Shown here one piece after another: positions 11,970 through 24,246 of a stretch of 64,000 bases of DNA. The notes beneath the pieces are model-generated. The model worked only from the letters and a program-made list of their open reading frames with translations, did not search any database and was not told the DNA's origin. The number at the start of each line of letters is the position of its first letter. Positions within the stretch are counted from its first letter, which is position 1. Source of the stretch: Dipteronia dyeriana (taxonomy: Eukaryota > Streptophyta > Magnoliopsida > Sapindales > Sapindaceae); the NCBI GenBank assembly GCA_032871835.1, contig CM065297.1, positions 64,467,253 to 64,531,252 on the forward strand, read 5' to 3'. The position numbers and the translations under genes were made by a program.

Positions 11970-12627
11970 AGACAAGGTGTTTCATGTTTGGCCCCAAACA
12001 TAGTGTGAATCGACCTTTCTCATGATTGTGCTGCTTTAAGAAATAATTGTGTAGAAGCGAGCCTAACCCGAATTTTAATTCCTTCTTCTAGCAAAGGACA
12101 ATTAGACTCAAGAGGATCCTCAAACTATTAAGCATCAGCCAACCAGGGGCGATGTCATAGAACATTAGCAACCTATGAGCTAATGTAGGAACAAGGAATC
12201 GAAACCCTAGTCGAAGGACATACTCATGAAAGTACGTCCACCATAGAATAGCCGAATCCACTCTTTCACTATCCTTTGCAACATGTAGCTCAACAGAGTA
12301 AGGGATACCATACGTCACCCTCAGATGGTCCATGTCATCATCTGTGAATATGCTCCCCGGGTTCTCACCAGCTAGAATACCTAACGGCCTACCCGAGTAG
12401 GACGGTTTTTCGAAGTCTACACGCTACGGGAAGTTGATGAAGCGTGCGACGACTCGTACGACCTCAATCTCCATTAAGCCTAACCTATCTAGGTGTAATG
12501 GGTCAACTGTGGGGACCTATTGTTCGACATCTATGGTGTTGGACTTAACACCCTCCACGACTTTTTCTCCCGAACTGCTAAGAGTCCAGGTGAAAACTAG
12601 GTCTGAAGTCGTACTCTCACTCGACAT
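11970..12627 (-). pseudogene. Tat antisense extra gene, N-terminal part
   Basis: From an ATG at 12627 the minus strand reads MSSESTTSDLVFTWTLSSSG, then DDDMDHLRVTYGIPYSVELH. The hallmark block EYVLRLGFRFLVPTLAHRLL, then FYDIAPGWLMLNSLRILLSL, matches the plant 'putative gypsy type transposon' domain (Pfam Transposase_28-like). The related intact block is at about 40262-40460. Stops occur near 12516, 12423 and 12090. Its role in the element life cycle is not known. Confidence 0.65.
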
Positions 12628-13429
12628 TATGCTTCCAAAAGCTGACAAATGCATAAATACAGAAATCAAGCAAAGAAACAGAAGCTCCAAATAAAATCTT
12701 AAGGATTTCTAAGCCTAGAGATCAAGAAAAACCATAGAATCAGAGTCAAGATTGAATCTAGAATCCTACAGCAACACGACAAGGTTTCAAACTTGCCAAG
12801 TCTTACAAAGTGTCACCAAAATGGATCTAACCAAGGAAATTAAATCAATTTTTAAGGTTAAACTCTTAAGAATGACAAAGAACTCAAAACATTTTTCTAG
12901 GTAAATCCCGAAATATGGTTTTACTAGTTCCTTACATACACGTGAAAAAAAGTCTTGTAGAAATAAAAATAAGTGTTAAGAAAGCTTCTTACCTAGAAAG
13001 AAATTTGAGCAAGGTTCGTTTGGTTGATCATCGAGAAAAATGCACTAGTGGAAGAGTTTGGTTAATAAACCAAGAATTTAACCATAATCGCCACGTGTCG
13101 TAACTGTTGCGGTTATCCTTTAACCAGGGTAACTGCTAAATGCATTTGAATTTGATTTATTAAAAGAAATGTGCCAAAAACAAGGTGCCATGTCACCTTA
13201 GGGAACTGAACCAACTCAATCCCATCAACTGACTTACTTTCCAAAGCATACAAAGCACTTGACGCATTGTCGTTGCAAACACAGAAGCTCAATATAAAGG
13301 GAATGTAAAGCTCGTTACGTTCGGTCATCTGATTGTTTGAGCTCGACGTAATGACGACTTCACATTCGACTCGACAAGATAACACTCTTTAACTCGGGAA
13401 CCCCTTTCCTTAGAGAGTGGATGACAAAA
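12628..13429. other. Region between antisense-gene start and LTR
   Basis: No coding sequence is supported. By position it would hold the promoter of the antisense gene (reading leftwards) and the end of the element's untranslated region before the LTR. An AT-rich stretch and a purine-rich TTAGAGAGTGGATGA at about 13411-13425 could be the remains of a polypurine tract next to the LTR. Confidence 0.3.
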
Positions 13430-14100
13430 TGTGGTAACTAAAAATGGCCCTCAGGCCCAATGCCTAAGCCCACAACCAACTTTGCGTTGGACCCGGTTTA
13501 GGCCCACTTGATACGGGTCGACCTGGAAAACTTTAGTTGAATCCTAGTTTGACTCAGTCAGATACTCATTCACTTTGACTTTACCACTCAGTTTTTTGTT
13601 ATAAAAAACTATTTGAATAGGTCAAGGATTTCTCTATCCCATGACATTTGACCAAGATTTTAGAGATTAGATTCTCAATGATCCTTAACTATCAGCTATT
13701 CAGAGAAATCTATAAATAGAAACCCCTTCTCATTGAAGAGGGACCCTGATTTTCTATGAATTAAAGAAAGCTCACTTCCTGTTGAAACTCTGTCCAAGTT
13801 CTAGCTCAAATCACCAGTTCTTGTTCTTTAAGATTCCATTCCATATTTGCATTATTAGAATCCTCGTTTCAACCATATCTCAATTCTCAATCATCACAAT
13901 GCTTAGCCCAATGAACATAAGACTAAAAATCCTCCCCCCAACATTTCATTTTTTTCTGCTTGTTTTCTTCTCTTTTGCTAGCTAAAGAAGTCGTCGACAC
14001 TCTCGATTCGATAAAGGTTAGGCCAATTTTTTTTTTTGCTAGTTAAAGAAGTCGTTGACACTCTCGGTTCGATAAAGGTTAGACAAAGTTGCTTGAGCCT
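13430..14100 (+). repeat. Probable 3' LTR of the first Tat element
   Basis: The stretch starts TGTGGTAACTAAAAATGG just after a purine-rich block. It carries a good plant TATA box, CTATAAATAG, at about 13709-13718, and continues into a CT-rich transcribed-looking leader (CACTTCCTGTTGAAACTC). This is the layout of an LTR read on plus, the same strand as the upstream pol genes. No 5' LTR is in the window to compare with, so both borders are estimates. Confidence 0.45.
13977..14086. repeat. 61-bp tandem duplication
   Basis: The block GCTAGCTAAAGAAGTCGTCG... at 13977 is repeated from 14038 with a 61-bp period. A shared core is AAAGAAGTCGTYGACACTCT and each unit ends GATAAAGGTTAG. A T-run of variable length separates the units. 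It sits at the right end of the probable LTR. Confidence 0.85.
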
Positions 14101-14228
14101 AATTCGTTTCTGACATGATCCACAATAATTTAGATCGACCATCTACAATCCACATGTCATGTTATAAATAGAGTGAGTTGAGAGAGTGGGTTGAAAACGT
14201 GATTCTAGTACTCTAATTATTTTGTTAT

Positions 14229-14824
14229 TGTAAATTATATTCGATATACTCAAAAACGAATTCGGATCATTACCGTTCACCATATGAAAATCTAAATTCC
14301 AGCGGAAGCGGGATCGAACACCTGGAACTGAATAACCGGTCAGAGGACGATCACATCATCTAAAAGTCCCCTCTGATCACAATGCATGTTACCCACACTT
14401 AGATTATAGATGGGAGAAAATTCTACAGATTTTCTCCACATCTCTTGTGCTTTTATTCTCTGTATTTTGTGTTCTTTGTTGAACACATGCACACATGCAT
14501 TATTGCATGCAATACTCTCTTGCACACACACATGCCTTTTGAATAGCACTGCATACACACACAAGCTTTTGCATTGTATAGACAATATTTTCCCATACAC
14601 ATACATAATACACTTCACTGCACTGTGTATTATCTATTGTTTTTCAATCAGTTTCTAACACTGATATATATAGCATAAAACTGCTCATGCAGTTATACAA
14701 GTTGATACATGGGCTTTGCATGTATTGGGCTAGGTTGCTTGGGCTTTGCATATATGCCATGGGCTTGGGTTTGGTCCACTTGGGTGTATAATGGGTCTCC
14801 AACCCATACCAAAATATACTAACA
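14229..14824 (-). repeat. 3' LTR of the copia element
   Basis: It is 596 bp with TG...CA ends, and pairs with 21855-22456. Differences are concentrated in the first 200 bp on plus, which is the last third of the LTR in element orientation. By eye the pair differs at roughly 5%. Inside the LTR a TGCATGTATTGGGC / TTGCATATATGCCATGGGC repeat pair and CACAC-rich tracts are visible. Confidence 0.9.
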
Positions 14825-16498
14825 TCTCCCACTCGCACAAGTGGGGCCAACACAGTTAAGTTACCACAAGCCCATCATAGGTGCAACCTTATTAATCAAC
14901 ATCTGCCACTCCCCAAATGGCGTAAGATGTGGTATATACAGATGAGCCTTTAAAACATTTAAACACAAGTATTATCATCATTATCAAAAGTGTTCATACA
15001 AGTAAAAGCATCGTGTGACCTATGAACAATCAATATATATATAAAAGGGAGCTAACAATCTGAAATGTAAATTCTCTATTTACATGAGATAATTTTGTTC
15101 ATTATTGTATCCTATATTTAATTTATAATTTTTATCCGGTAAAGCATACTTGATCCCTTAAAAGCTATGGTTGACTTTATCACATTTCATGTATTCACAA
15201 TTGTAACAAATACAATTGGTCGACCAGTGAATACATAAGTCAGATAAAAATTCATTTAAACTTCCCATTTCGTCTCTATCTCTCTGTCTCCTGAACAACT
15301 GCTACCCTAGACGTGCCTCATATGTTGAATTATCATAGCCATAGAATTAACATGCTAAAGGTGCTAACATTATCCTGTCACTTCAAGATAGAGTGAATGG
15401 TCATAAGGACACTGTTTGAAGTTAACGTAAAACTTCAGTGGAACTTACACAATGAGGAAGTAGGGATTCATTTTCTCATTTTCCACATCGGTCACAAATA
15501 GCACACGTGGTATGAAACACGTGTTACAATAAATTTCATTCTAAATAATAATGCATATGTCTTTATATTATTCACTGTACAGATCTTAGTCTAGTCACAA
15601 CTCTCGTGACTAACCTGAGTTCTTCAAAGCTCGCCTCTCTCTGACGCCACATTAAGATCTCAAATCTGGCTTGAATCAGGTATCAATGACAGTGGGGTCT
15701 ATCATGATCGGTTCTAAAATATATTATTATATTTATTGTGAACCTCATCTTGACAAAGTCAATGCGACATATTCAGATATACTAGCTCCGTGAGAATATA
15801 TTCTACATATTCTCTAATATATATATGTCTCATCTCAGCTTGCTATCTCAACAACTGAGGCGACCACACGTGTAAGAATGCTATTCTCAACCTAACGACA
15901 TATTTTTATCACATTATGTGTGTAATTATGCTAGCATTAATGATAAATTCTCTTACTATTAAAGTTATATCATAATCCTCTCAATCTAGAATTATATTGA
16001 TATACATTTACTAATTTTTGTAGCATAATTTATATTGGGCCTTGTACATATCACAATGTATACTAATTAGTTAGTCATACTTTCAAGGTATGTCAATATC
16101 CTCTTGATAACATCTCAATGATGTAATCAAGGATTATATTGGTGTCCACTCACCAATTTTACGACGTAACTAATGATAGACTTTGTACATATAACAATGT
16201 ACATGAGACTCTGTATGGTACTAACACGAGGAACTTGTAATTAATAACTTGATCTTATGGAGTTTCAATGTACACATTGAGGATAAGAGTTTGTAATTTC
16301 ATAATAGGAGTATCTATGAGCCTATAATTGCTCATTTCTAATCAACTATTACTCCTAATATATATAAGCCACATTGCTCATATAAAATCTCAAAGAAATT
16401 TGAGAATTACCATTTCATTATGGTTTTACAAACTCTTCATTATTTCTAGCCAAGACATATAGTCCACATATATAGATAATATAAAAATTATCCTTAAC
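14825..16498 (-). other. Copia internal region downstream of RT, decayed
   Basis: This is the position of RNase H and the 3' untranslated region in element orientation. AT-rich sequence with many stops in all frames allows no domain call. The stretch next to the LTR (CTCCCACTCGCACAAGTGGG, 14826-14845) is near-palindromic. Confidence 0.4.
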
Positions 16499-16930
16499 CT
16501 ATTTAGTGTACATACCATGGCTATCTTTAGTCATCAATAATCTGTAAGACATTACAGCTTGATGAAATAAAAGATACCACTTTCTAGAGGATTGTTTCAA
16601 ACCATACATTACGTAAGCACACGTATGCGCTCTTGATCTTTTGAAACGAAAATTTACAAGCAACTCCATGTAAATCTCTTCCTCTAGTTTTCTATCGAGA
16701 AGTACAATCGTTACATCCATCTGATGTAATTTCAGGTTCCAATATGTGACTAGTGCTAGAATAAAGCGTATAGAAGAAAACTTTACTTCCAAAGAATAAG
16801 TTTCTTCATTTGCGATCAATCGCGCCTTATACCTCTCATTAGTACTTTCCGTCTTACATATGATATATATGGAATCCATACGTTCATAACGGTCTAATGA
16901 CCAGGCGGTAAGTGAATCAAGTCCCGTACA
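16499..16930 (-). pseudogene. Ty1/copia reverse transcriptase remnant
   Basis: A 126-codon open stretch on minus (16879-16499) reads TNERYKARLIA, then FILALVTYWNLKLHQMDV, then LEEEIYMELLVNF, and YGLKQSSRKWYLLFHQAV. These are the consecutive blocks of copia reverse transcriptase (KARLVAKG; LHQMDVKTAFLNG; LEEEIYMxQPxGF; YGLKQASRxWY), including the aspartate of the QMDV block. The fingers and palm beginning are present. The YxDD box lies beyond the preserved part. It would copy the element RNA into DNA. Confidence 0.85.
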
Positions 16931-17149
16931 TGATCACTTTTCTATACTCCATCTCCCCTTCCATTGCTTTCATTCATATATTAACTTAGTAGATATAAGT
17001 GATAGCTCAATTCTAAAATCTTTGGCTCATCACTGTCAAGTGAAGTAATCATAAAAAATTCCCTTTCAATCTCCGAAAGATGAAATGGGATAATTTGGTG
17101 ATTATGTCCACGAGTTGGTAAATTATTACAGTGGCTGATTTAACAGCTG

Positions 17150-17285
17150 TTTCACTCCCACTAAGGATGAAAGATCCATGAGGATTTCTACTCCTACTAG
17201 GGTGTAGATTTCCACTTTCTCTCCCACTAGGGATGAAAGATCCATTTAGAATTCCACTCCCACTAGGGATGGAGGAGCAAGTTAA
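17150..17285. repeat. Short repeat CTCCCACTAGGGATGAAAGA
   Basis: Three to four imperfect copies of CTCCCACTAGGGATGAAAGA followed by TCCATTTAGAATTC-like spacers occur in about 135 bp within the decayed copia interior. They could be a local expansion after the element died. Confidence 0.7.
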
Positions 17286-17509
17286 GTTTTAATTTACTGC
17301 CACTCACATATTAACACAGATCATCTAATTCTAAAATTAGATATCTATATTAAATTCACTTCTACTAAGAAATTCATTCTCTAATAATGACTTCTTGTGA
17401 TTCAAATTCAGTCACACTTCTATCTAATTATACACTATCGTTTATTTAATCCTTTGGAATGCACAGAGTATCAAATAAAGATACAACTTCTCTTCTTGCA
17501 TCCAATTTC

Positions 17510-17800
17510 TCATTTCTATAAGATGGATTATAAACATAATCTGCATACCCCTAAGGCTGTAGATTAGTCAGACCAGGCTACCTACCTGTCCAGAATTCAT
17601 ATGGTGTAGAAGTGTTTGATTAAAATGGAACATGATTAAGTAAGTAGGCAGTAATAAACATATCTTCTAGTAAGATACTAAATAATTCATTTGCGCAATT
17701 GCAGACTTAACTATTTCCAACATTATTTAATTCCTTCTTTCCGCTACACTATTTTGTTGCGGAGTTCTAGGAATAAATAAATATTTTTTTTATATCTTTC
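17510..17800 (-). pseudogene. Ty1/copia integrase remnant
   Basis: The minus strand near 17769-17730 encodes RTPQQNSVAERRN, the highly conserved integrase block that holds the catalytic glutamate of the D,D-35-E triad. About 100 bp further downstream, in a shifted frame, it reads EDMFITAYLLNHVPF and NTSTPYEFWTGR, the following conserved block of copia integrases. A frameshift and several stops separate the pieces. Confidence 0.8.
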
Positions 17801-18639
17801 TTACTAAACAATTCCTTGAACCGTTCAGAAAGATATTTACGTACTATGTTATTCTTTAAACTAAAAAATTATCATCTCATATGATCCTTAACCAAACAAT
17901 CTGAATGCAATCCAATGCTTTCAATTTATGAGAGATCAAATAGATATGACCGATATGTCTAAAGATATTAATGGATGTAACTAGATATGAAATTTCAACC
18001 TAGCTTTACACTCATTCAATCACAAATGTAATTATGAATTAGTTGCAATGGAATTCCTGATCTAGTTCCTTATTAAATGGTTTTCTAGTTGTTTTTCTTG
18101 CTAGATAATTTGCATGACCTTTAAGATGAATAAGTTTAATTAGTCCTCTTTGACTAATATACTCATTCTATCTATTCAACATGACTTAATCTAGCATGTC
18201 AAAATATCAGCATCATTACCATTGTAATGATTGAAAAACAAATCAAATTATAACCGTCTCTACTGATGTATAATTCTATAAAACCATTAAACTATCAAGT
18301 ATCATATGAATATAATTTGCTAAAATAATATTCATATAACCATCATGATCATTAATGATAACCCAAATCAATGAGGATAACCACGGACATTAAAACCCAG
18401 TTAGATCTCAAGTGTATATTAGAACATCATGGAGTCTAAATTTAGGCTACCATGCAAACCCAATTTGTAGGTACTTAACTCCAAAATTGTTCTAACACAT
18501 ATACATCTTGTCTCTTATAATCTAACTTTACTCAATGAATGCTTTACAGTTTCCTATTGGACGGTATATCCTTGCTTATCTACTGTCCACAAAAGATGAG
18601 ATTCAAAAGAAAATACCTAGCCAGAAACTTAAGCATAAC

Positions 18640-18740
18640 TTAACAAATTCTTGAGTTTGGGGTTTTCTCTTTTCAACTCAACGCATTTATGAGTGAAAAA
18701 GACTCAGCTTGTCACAACCGTAACAAGTTATTTTAGTTTT
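18640..18740 (-). pseudogene. Possible gag zinc-knuckle remnant of the copia element
   Basis: The minus strand has a basic stretch RKGKTKITCYGC followed shortly by a serine/histidine stretch, resembling the Lys-rich lead and first half of a CCHC knuckle (C-x2-C). The second C and H are lost. The position upstream of integrase in element orientation fits gag. The match is short. Confidence 0.35.
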
Positions 18741-20500
18741 GCCCTTCCTCAATTCGTTATCCCTCAACTTCTTGCATATTCCGATATAAGATTAAGTGGT
18801 TATGACTAGATTCTCTTCTCCTTTTGGAAATAACTATTTCCACTAATATGCTCAAAACTAAAAGTTTTGTGCAAGTTGGAATCTTTCATATAAAATTGGC
18901 TTGAATCCCAAGCCGCCTTTAGGCGCTCATCTTCTACTACCAAAATGATGCGATCGAAACGTGTCATATTAATTTTATATATTCCAACTATCAGAAGAGA
19001 TCAGATCGTTTAGTCGGTGTATCATGTTTTATATCCTTATTGGAGGCTGCCACTAATTTTGGCACTACTTATAGGTGATCAAACCTTGATACCGTACCTA
19101 CTAAAATTTTAGTACTGAAAATACTACTAAAATTTTCCCTTTAAGCCAAAACTCTGAAAGATAAACCACTTTACTTAAATCCTATTGTACTTATAAAACA
19201 TACATGTGAAATTACTATTTAACTTATTCCACAACATGATGCGAGTAATGTAACTTCTAGCTTGATAAGCCATCGCATCTTGTATGTTGAGTAATAAGTA
19301 CTATGCCGAAGTTCAATCATGATTCATGTTATAGTCTCAAGAGTTTCATACTCTTAAAATATACTAAATCTTTTCGCATCTATTCCCTAGATTACAAGAC
19401 TTAGTTTATCGCAATCAAATTGGCCACGATTTTATAGATATATAATCTATATTTTATGCTAATCAATGTAGAGACATACAATCTACTATGCAAGCATATT
19501 AATTTTTTTTTAAAAAAATACACACATTTAATTTTGCTGCAAACGCTGACCGAACAAATGATGAAACAATTTAAGGAACAGAATTGAAAAAGTCGTCAAA
19601 GCGTCTAATTACCATCCGTTTCCAAAAATTTAATCATCATTAATTTAGCACTTTGAACAAAATTCTAATTCTAATATTGTACTCAACAATTTAGAATTTC
19701 CAAAATAAATGATCATATAAATAACAGAAGAATACAATGCACAAGTCCCAACAAAATATTTTATGGGTCAAACCGTTTTTACTACAAAGTAAATAAACCA
19801 AAATTATTTACTATAGAACGGTTTATTAAAAACACAGTATTTTCTCAAAATAAGTGACTTTACATGCTATTCATTCTATACGTTTCATATTTATATCGAT
19901 CACCACTGAGAAAGACTCTCTGAGTCTTCACAACTCATCTAATTGTCATTTTCTCAAAAAAATTGGTCATCTTTCGTGTGTGCAATAACTCATGTGCCTA
20001 GCACTATGAATATTCACTACGGATGTAGTAGATCATCTCACATTCCCAAGAATGTAACGCTCCTATACGATTTCTAGTTCACACGCTGTATGACCAAAAT
20101 ACATCGTGGTACCTTACTCTAGCTTTTCCAACCTTATAGATCTATTAACTCTTCGGGAAATTTCATTAAAAGACTATCCGCTGCATCTCTCCAAATAAAA
20201 ACATGAGTCATTGACTGCGACTATATGTCAATAAAAGATTCATGAAATCTTCTCCATTAAGACATATGAGATAATGCAGATTTATTCTAAAAAATTTTCT
20301 AACTCATTTAGAAAAAATTGTCTTTTAATAACCTTATACATTTCCAATGTATATTCTAATCAAACTTCTTTTTCCCGATTGCATAATTAATTAGACGGAG
20401 AATTTTAAACGAAGACCTTTCAATATACATAACTCCCATTGAAGCTAAATTTCGCCAAATTTTTTCCATAGGAAAATTTCATGACCGTTAGAAAACAGTG
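18741..20500 (-). other. Copia internal region, no readable domain
   Basis: By position this should be gag, but no open frame longer than about 60 codons and no recognisable block was seen. AT-rich sequence dominates. Confidence 0.4.
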
Positions 20501-20519
20501 CTAAATTTTTGCTGGAAAA

Positions 20520-20700
20520 ATCCACAGTGGTCTAAAATGCCACCTGAAACCATCTTTGACATCTGTAAAGGAAACTGTTACCGAAAATCGCACCGGAGAC
20601 TGTCATCAGAAACCGTGTCAAAAATCGTAACCAAAAACCGCCACCGAAAATCATACTGGAAACTGTCATTGGAATCCACACCAAAAATTTGTCACTTGAA
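20520..20700. repeat. Short tandem repeats CACCGAAAATCG / GGAAACTGTCAT
   Basis: Several imperfect 18-25-bp units contain ACCGAAAATC and GGAAACTGTCATC-like blocks. Related CACCGGTAACTTCC units recur at about 21040-21090. The array is in the leader of the copia element between the 5' LTR and the presumed gag start. Confidence 0.6.
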
Positions 20701-21854
20701 TCTGATTTATTAAAAAAAAAATCACATTCGAAATTTATAGGGCATTAATTTAGCTCCCATTGGAGTGAAACACATCGATGGAATTAATAAATAACAAAAA
20801 AATTGAAATTAAAAATGATAAAATAAAATAAAAATATTATATTTTTTTATCGCTAGAAAACAGCCATCGATCGCCGGAAAACAACTTATGTTCGTCGAAA
20901 AACCATCTTTGGTCTCCAAAAAAACCATTTATTGGACGCTGTAAAAGTCACCAGAAAAATCACCGACCGCCAGAAAAGTCATCGGAAACCTTGCCAGTCG
21001 GAGTATCGAAACCGAGAACCAGTCCGGTTGGTGATGATGTGGCAACCGGTAACTCTTCCGGACTTCTGAAACCGTCACCGGTAACTTCCCCAGTGGCCGA
21101 AAACCTTCAACGATTTCTTTCACACCATACGCCACGTGTCAGATTGAGAATGGGCCACTTGTTACAAAAGACAAAATGTCACCACATGTCATCTTCTGGT
21201 GTGTCCACGTGTCAACACCATAACCACTTATTCATGGTATTCCAACGCCCACTCGCGCCGGAGGAGAGTGAGACGCATCCGTCTTCCCAGACGTTCCCGA
21301 TCATGGGACCACCACCGTCCGACTCCAAATTTAATTGTAATTCCATTTATGCCTTAATTACGACGTTTGGGGTTAGGGGTGAAACACACTCTCCGATTAT
21401 AGGAGAGTGGAACATGTTCTTCACCCACATTCAAGAACAAAATAAGTTTCCAGATATTGATTTCGAATATAAATATTCGAAATCGTTTTTCTCCCTCGTT
21501 TCTTAACCAAATTATGCAAATGCCCTATCGTTGGAAAGCTATCGAAATGCTCTATCTAATGGTACCATGATCGTAGAGAAATAAAAAAATGACAATAAAA
21601 TTCGAACCCCATAACAGTCACGGGTTTCGTTTTTAATTCTTCAAAATTCTCTCAATTTTGAAGATATAACATGGCAATAAAATCCATAACATATAATCAC
21701 ATATATATGTATACAATCATGCCATTTAAAACGAAATATAATAAGTGTGTGGTGTTATGTCATTATTGAATTGTGAAGTATTCAAAACGTGAATAACAAT
21801 TCCTAAACATGGCATTTCTACCAGAATACAGTCCCAATCATCCACCGATACCAA
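20701..21854 (-). other. Leader region of the copia element with primer-binding site
   Basis: The last bases before the 5' LTR read, on minus, TTGGTATCGGTGGATGATTG (21835-21854), resembling the initiator tRNA complement. A 171-codon open frame on plus (20991-21506) has a Pro/Ser-rich, family-less translation and runs against the element, so it is not called a gene. Confidence 0.6.
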
Positions 21855-22456
21855 TGTAAATTATATTCAATATAATCAAAAACGAATTCGGATCATTACC
21901 ATTCACCATACATAAATCCAAATTCCAGTGGAAGCGGGATCGTACACCTGAAACTGAATCACTGATCTGAGGACAATCACATCATCGGAAAGTCCCCTCT
22001 GATCACAATGCATGTTACACACACTTTGATTATAGATGAGAGAAAATTCTACAGATTTTCTCTACATCTCTTGTGCTTTTATTCTCTGCATTTTGTGTTC
22101 TGTGTTGAACACATACACACATGCATTATTGCATGCAATACTCTCTTGCACACACACATGCCTTTTGAATAGCACTGCATACACACACTAGCTTTTGCAT
22201 TGTACAGACAATGCTTTCCCATATACATACATAATACACTTCACTGCACTGTGTATTATCTATTGTTTTTCAATCAGTTTCTAACACTGATATATATAGC
22301 ATAAAACTGTTCATGCAGTTATACAAGTTGGTACATGGGCTTTGCATGTATTGGGCTAGGTTGCTTGGGCTTTGCATATTTGTCATGGGCTTGGGTTTGG
22401 TCCACTTGGGTGTATAATGGGTCTTCAACCCATACCCAAACCCAAATATACTAACA
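21855..22456 (-). repeat. 5' LTR of the copia element
   Basis: It is 602 bp with TG...CA ends and is the partner of 14229-14824. It lies next to the primer-binding site and is therefore the 5' LTR for leftward transcription. The duplication GTTAT follows at 22457. Confidence 0.9.
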
Positions 22457-22461
22457 GTTAT

Positions 22462-24237
22462 AATTCACATTTTTTTTACCTGAATAAAGTCTAATGTTAT
22501 AGTAATCCCATTGCAAAGCATCATTGTTGGGAGCTGTTTCGATTTATAAAATTACAAATGTATGATAATCCATTCCTAACTCTATTGATTTCTTTTTAAC
22601 AATATCTGTCGGGAGCTATAGAAATCAAACATTATTGACACGGTATGATCATGTAGTTTCATAATCGGAGGAGTTTGACTCTTAACTTGGGAAGAATATT
22701 CTATCCATTGATTTTTTAATTAAAGTTCAGTCTATATGTTTTGTGGGTCATGTCTTGGTATTTTTTTAATGGGCAGAGAATCTTGGGAAGCAAGACGCCA
22801 AGACTCCAAGAATGCAAGAGTGGAGATTTATGGGGTTTGTTGAGGTGGAATGTTTATCAGAAGAAGTTATTAAAGATTGGGGATCTTGGAGATTTCTTCA
22901 TTTTTAAAGTCACTACCACAGTCTACAGTACGTCTAGTACTGTCATCTTTTTCTTGGAAAATTTTTTTGGTTCTTTATCAATTAAGTAATTAACAGTCAA
23001 AAAGTAAGAAATGCAATTGCCACTTTAGCAGATAAGCCAAAGAAAGAGTTTGAAATATTTGATGAAAAGAGGTTCAATTTTTTAATTTTTGTCAAAAATG
23101 GGTGGTGGTGAAACTTGTTGAATTGTTTGTGCACATGGTTAAAGGTGTGTGTTGTGCTGTATTATCGGTTTAACTGTGCATTCCCTTTTGGGTGGGAGAT
23201 TAAGTCTCATTATATATATTTTAATGATCTAGTTTTATTTCTGATATCATAAAATTAGGTATTTGAGTTGTATTTAGTGTTTGAATTTGACAATTTCTAA
23301 TCATAGATATCTCTTGAAGTTGGCAATTGGTATATAATTGGTTTAATTAAGATTTCGGGTTTGAGTTTTAGGTCTCATCAGGTACATTTTATAAGTATGT
23401 GACTCAATTTTATCTTCGATATTATGGAATTAAATATTTAAGTTGTATATAGTGTTTGAATTCGACGATTTCTAGCCATAAATATCTTTTACTTGTGGGA
23501 TTAAATATTTAGACCGTATATAAAGTGTTTGAGTTTTGTAGTTTTTTTAGTGGATTTTGATCTATTCCATGTTAAATTAAAAAAAAAGGATAAAAAAATA
23601 GTAAAAAAAGGAGTGGTGGGGTTATAAGGATTAGTTTCCGGTCTTTTGGGTTAGTGAATGTTATTTTCATGTAATTAATATTGTCATACAAATTACAAAA
23701 CATCCAAAAGTTGAATAGAAAACTAATACATTATATGTTAATGCGATCCTTCTAATTGGGTTAGTCATATTTGTACATGATCTTATTATATCATACGATT
23801 ACAATTTAATGACTACTAGTTGTTTCGATAGAAAATGATTTACCTTTATTTTACAGGGGTCTTTCTTTAATGCGATGATTTTGAACGTGGACCGTGCAAA
23901 ACTCATGCTGAATTACATAAATTTTACTCTTAGTTTAAGGAAATAGTGTTTAACTATAGATATGTAAAGACAACCTACATTAATTAACATGTGCATAGTA
24001 AAATGAATGTAAAATATGAGTAATTTTACACGTGTTTTGTGAATTTTGATGAGAGTTTTGTGAGAATTATTGCAGAGTTCCATCACTAATACATTTGCTT
24101 ACGTTACCAAACCTAATTTTCCTTCAAAAATTTTTTGTTCATAAATTCATTGAAAGAGCCTTAGAAGTTAAGAAATTTGGTAGTTGTATGATATTTGGTC
24201 AAGCATCATGGAGACATGAAGTAACTATTCTTGGAAA
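22462..24237. other. AT-rich spacer with a 165-bp imperfect duplication
   Basis: No gene is supported. Two diverged copies of a block with TAAGTCTCATTATATAT... and TTTAGTGTTTGAATTTGAC... lie at about 23199-23330 and 23364-23495, offset by about 165 bp. A third partial copy starts near 23500. An 82-codon open frame at 22741-22989 has no recognisable features. Confidence 0.5.
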
Positions 24238-24246
24238 TATTATTTA

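Larger units (their letters stand above)
1..14100 (+). mobile_element. Decayed Tat-lineage Ty3/gypsy retrotransposon, 5' end outside window
   Basis: Plus-strand remnants follow the Ty3/gypsy order protease, reverse transcriptase, RNase H, integrase (about 556-3345). Minus-strand fragments of an extra gene typical of Tat-lineage elements follow at 4318-12627, and an LTR-like stretch with a TATA box lies near 13.43-14.1 kb. The coding parts contain many stops and frameshifts, so the copy is old and inactive. Two insertions (about 5282-6719 and 7316-11960) split the antisense gene. The 5' LTR and gag must lie to the left of the window. Assignment to Tat rests on the order pol, then antisense extra gene, then LTR. 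The right boundary is approximate because no matching 5' LTR is available. Confidence 0.7.
14229..22456 (-). mobile_element. Ty1/copia retrotransposon with both LTRs, coding region eroded
   Basis: Two direct repeats (14229-14824 and 21855-22456) bound the element. Each begins TGTAAATTATAT and ends ATATACTAACA on plus. A perfect 5-bp duplication GTTAT lies at 14224-14228 and 22457-22461. On the minus strand the right-hand LTR is followed at once by TTGGTATCGG (around 21844-21853), close to the TGGTATCAGAGC primer site for initiator methionine tRNA, so transcription runs leftwards. Copia-type integrase precedes RT in that direction, the Ty1/copia order. Many stops and indels show that it is inactive. 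Confidence 0.92.

Noticed and set aside
20991..21506. 171-codon open frame on plus
   Set aside because: It lies antisense in the copia leader, has no recognisable family, and its Pro/Ser composition follows short repeats.
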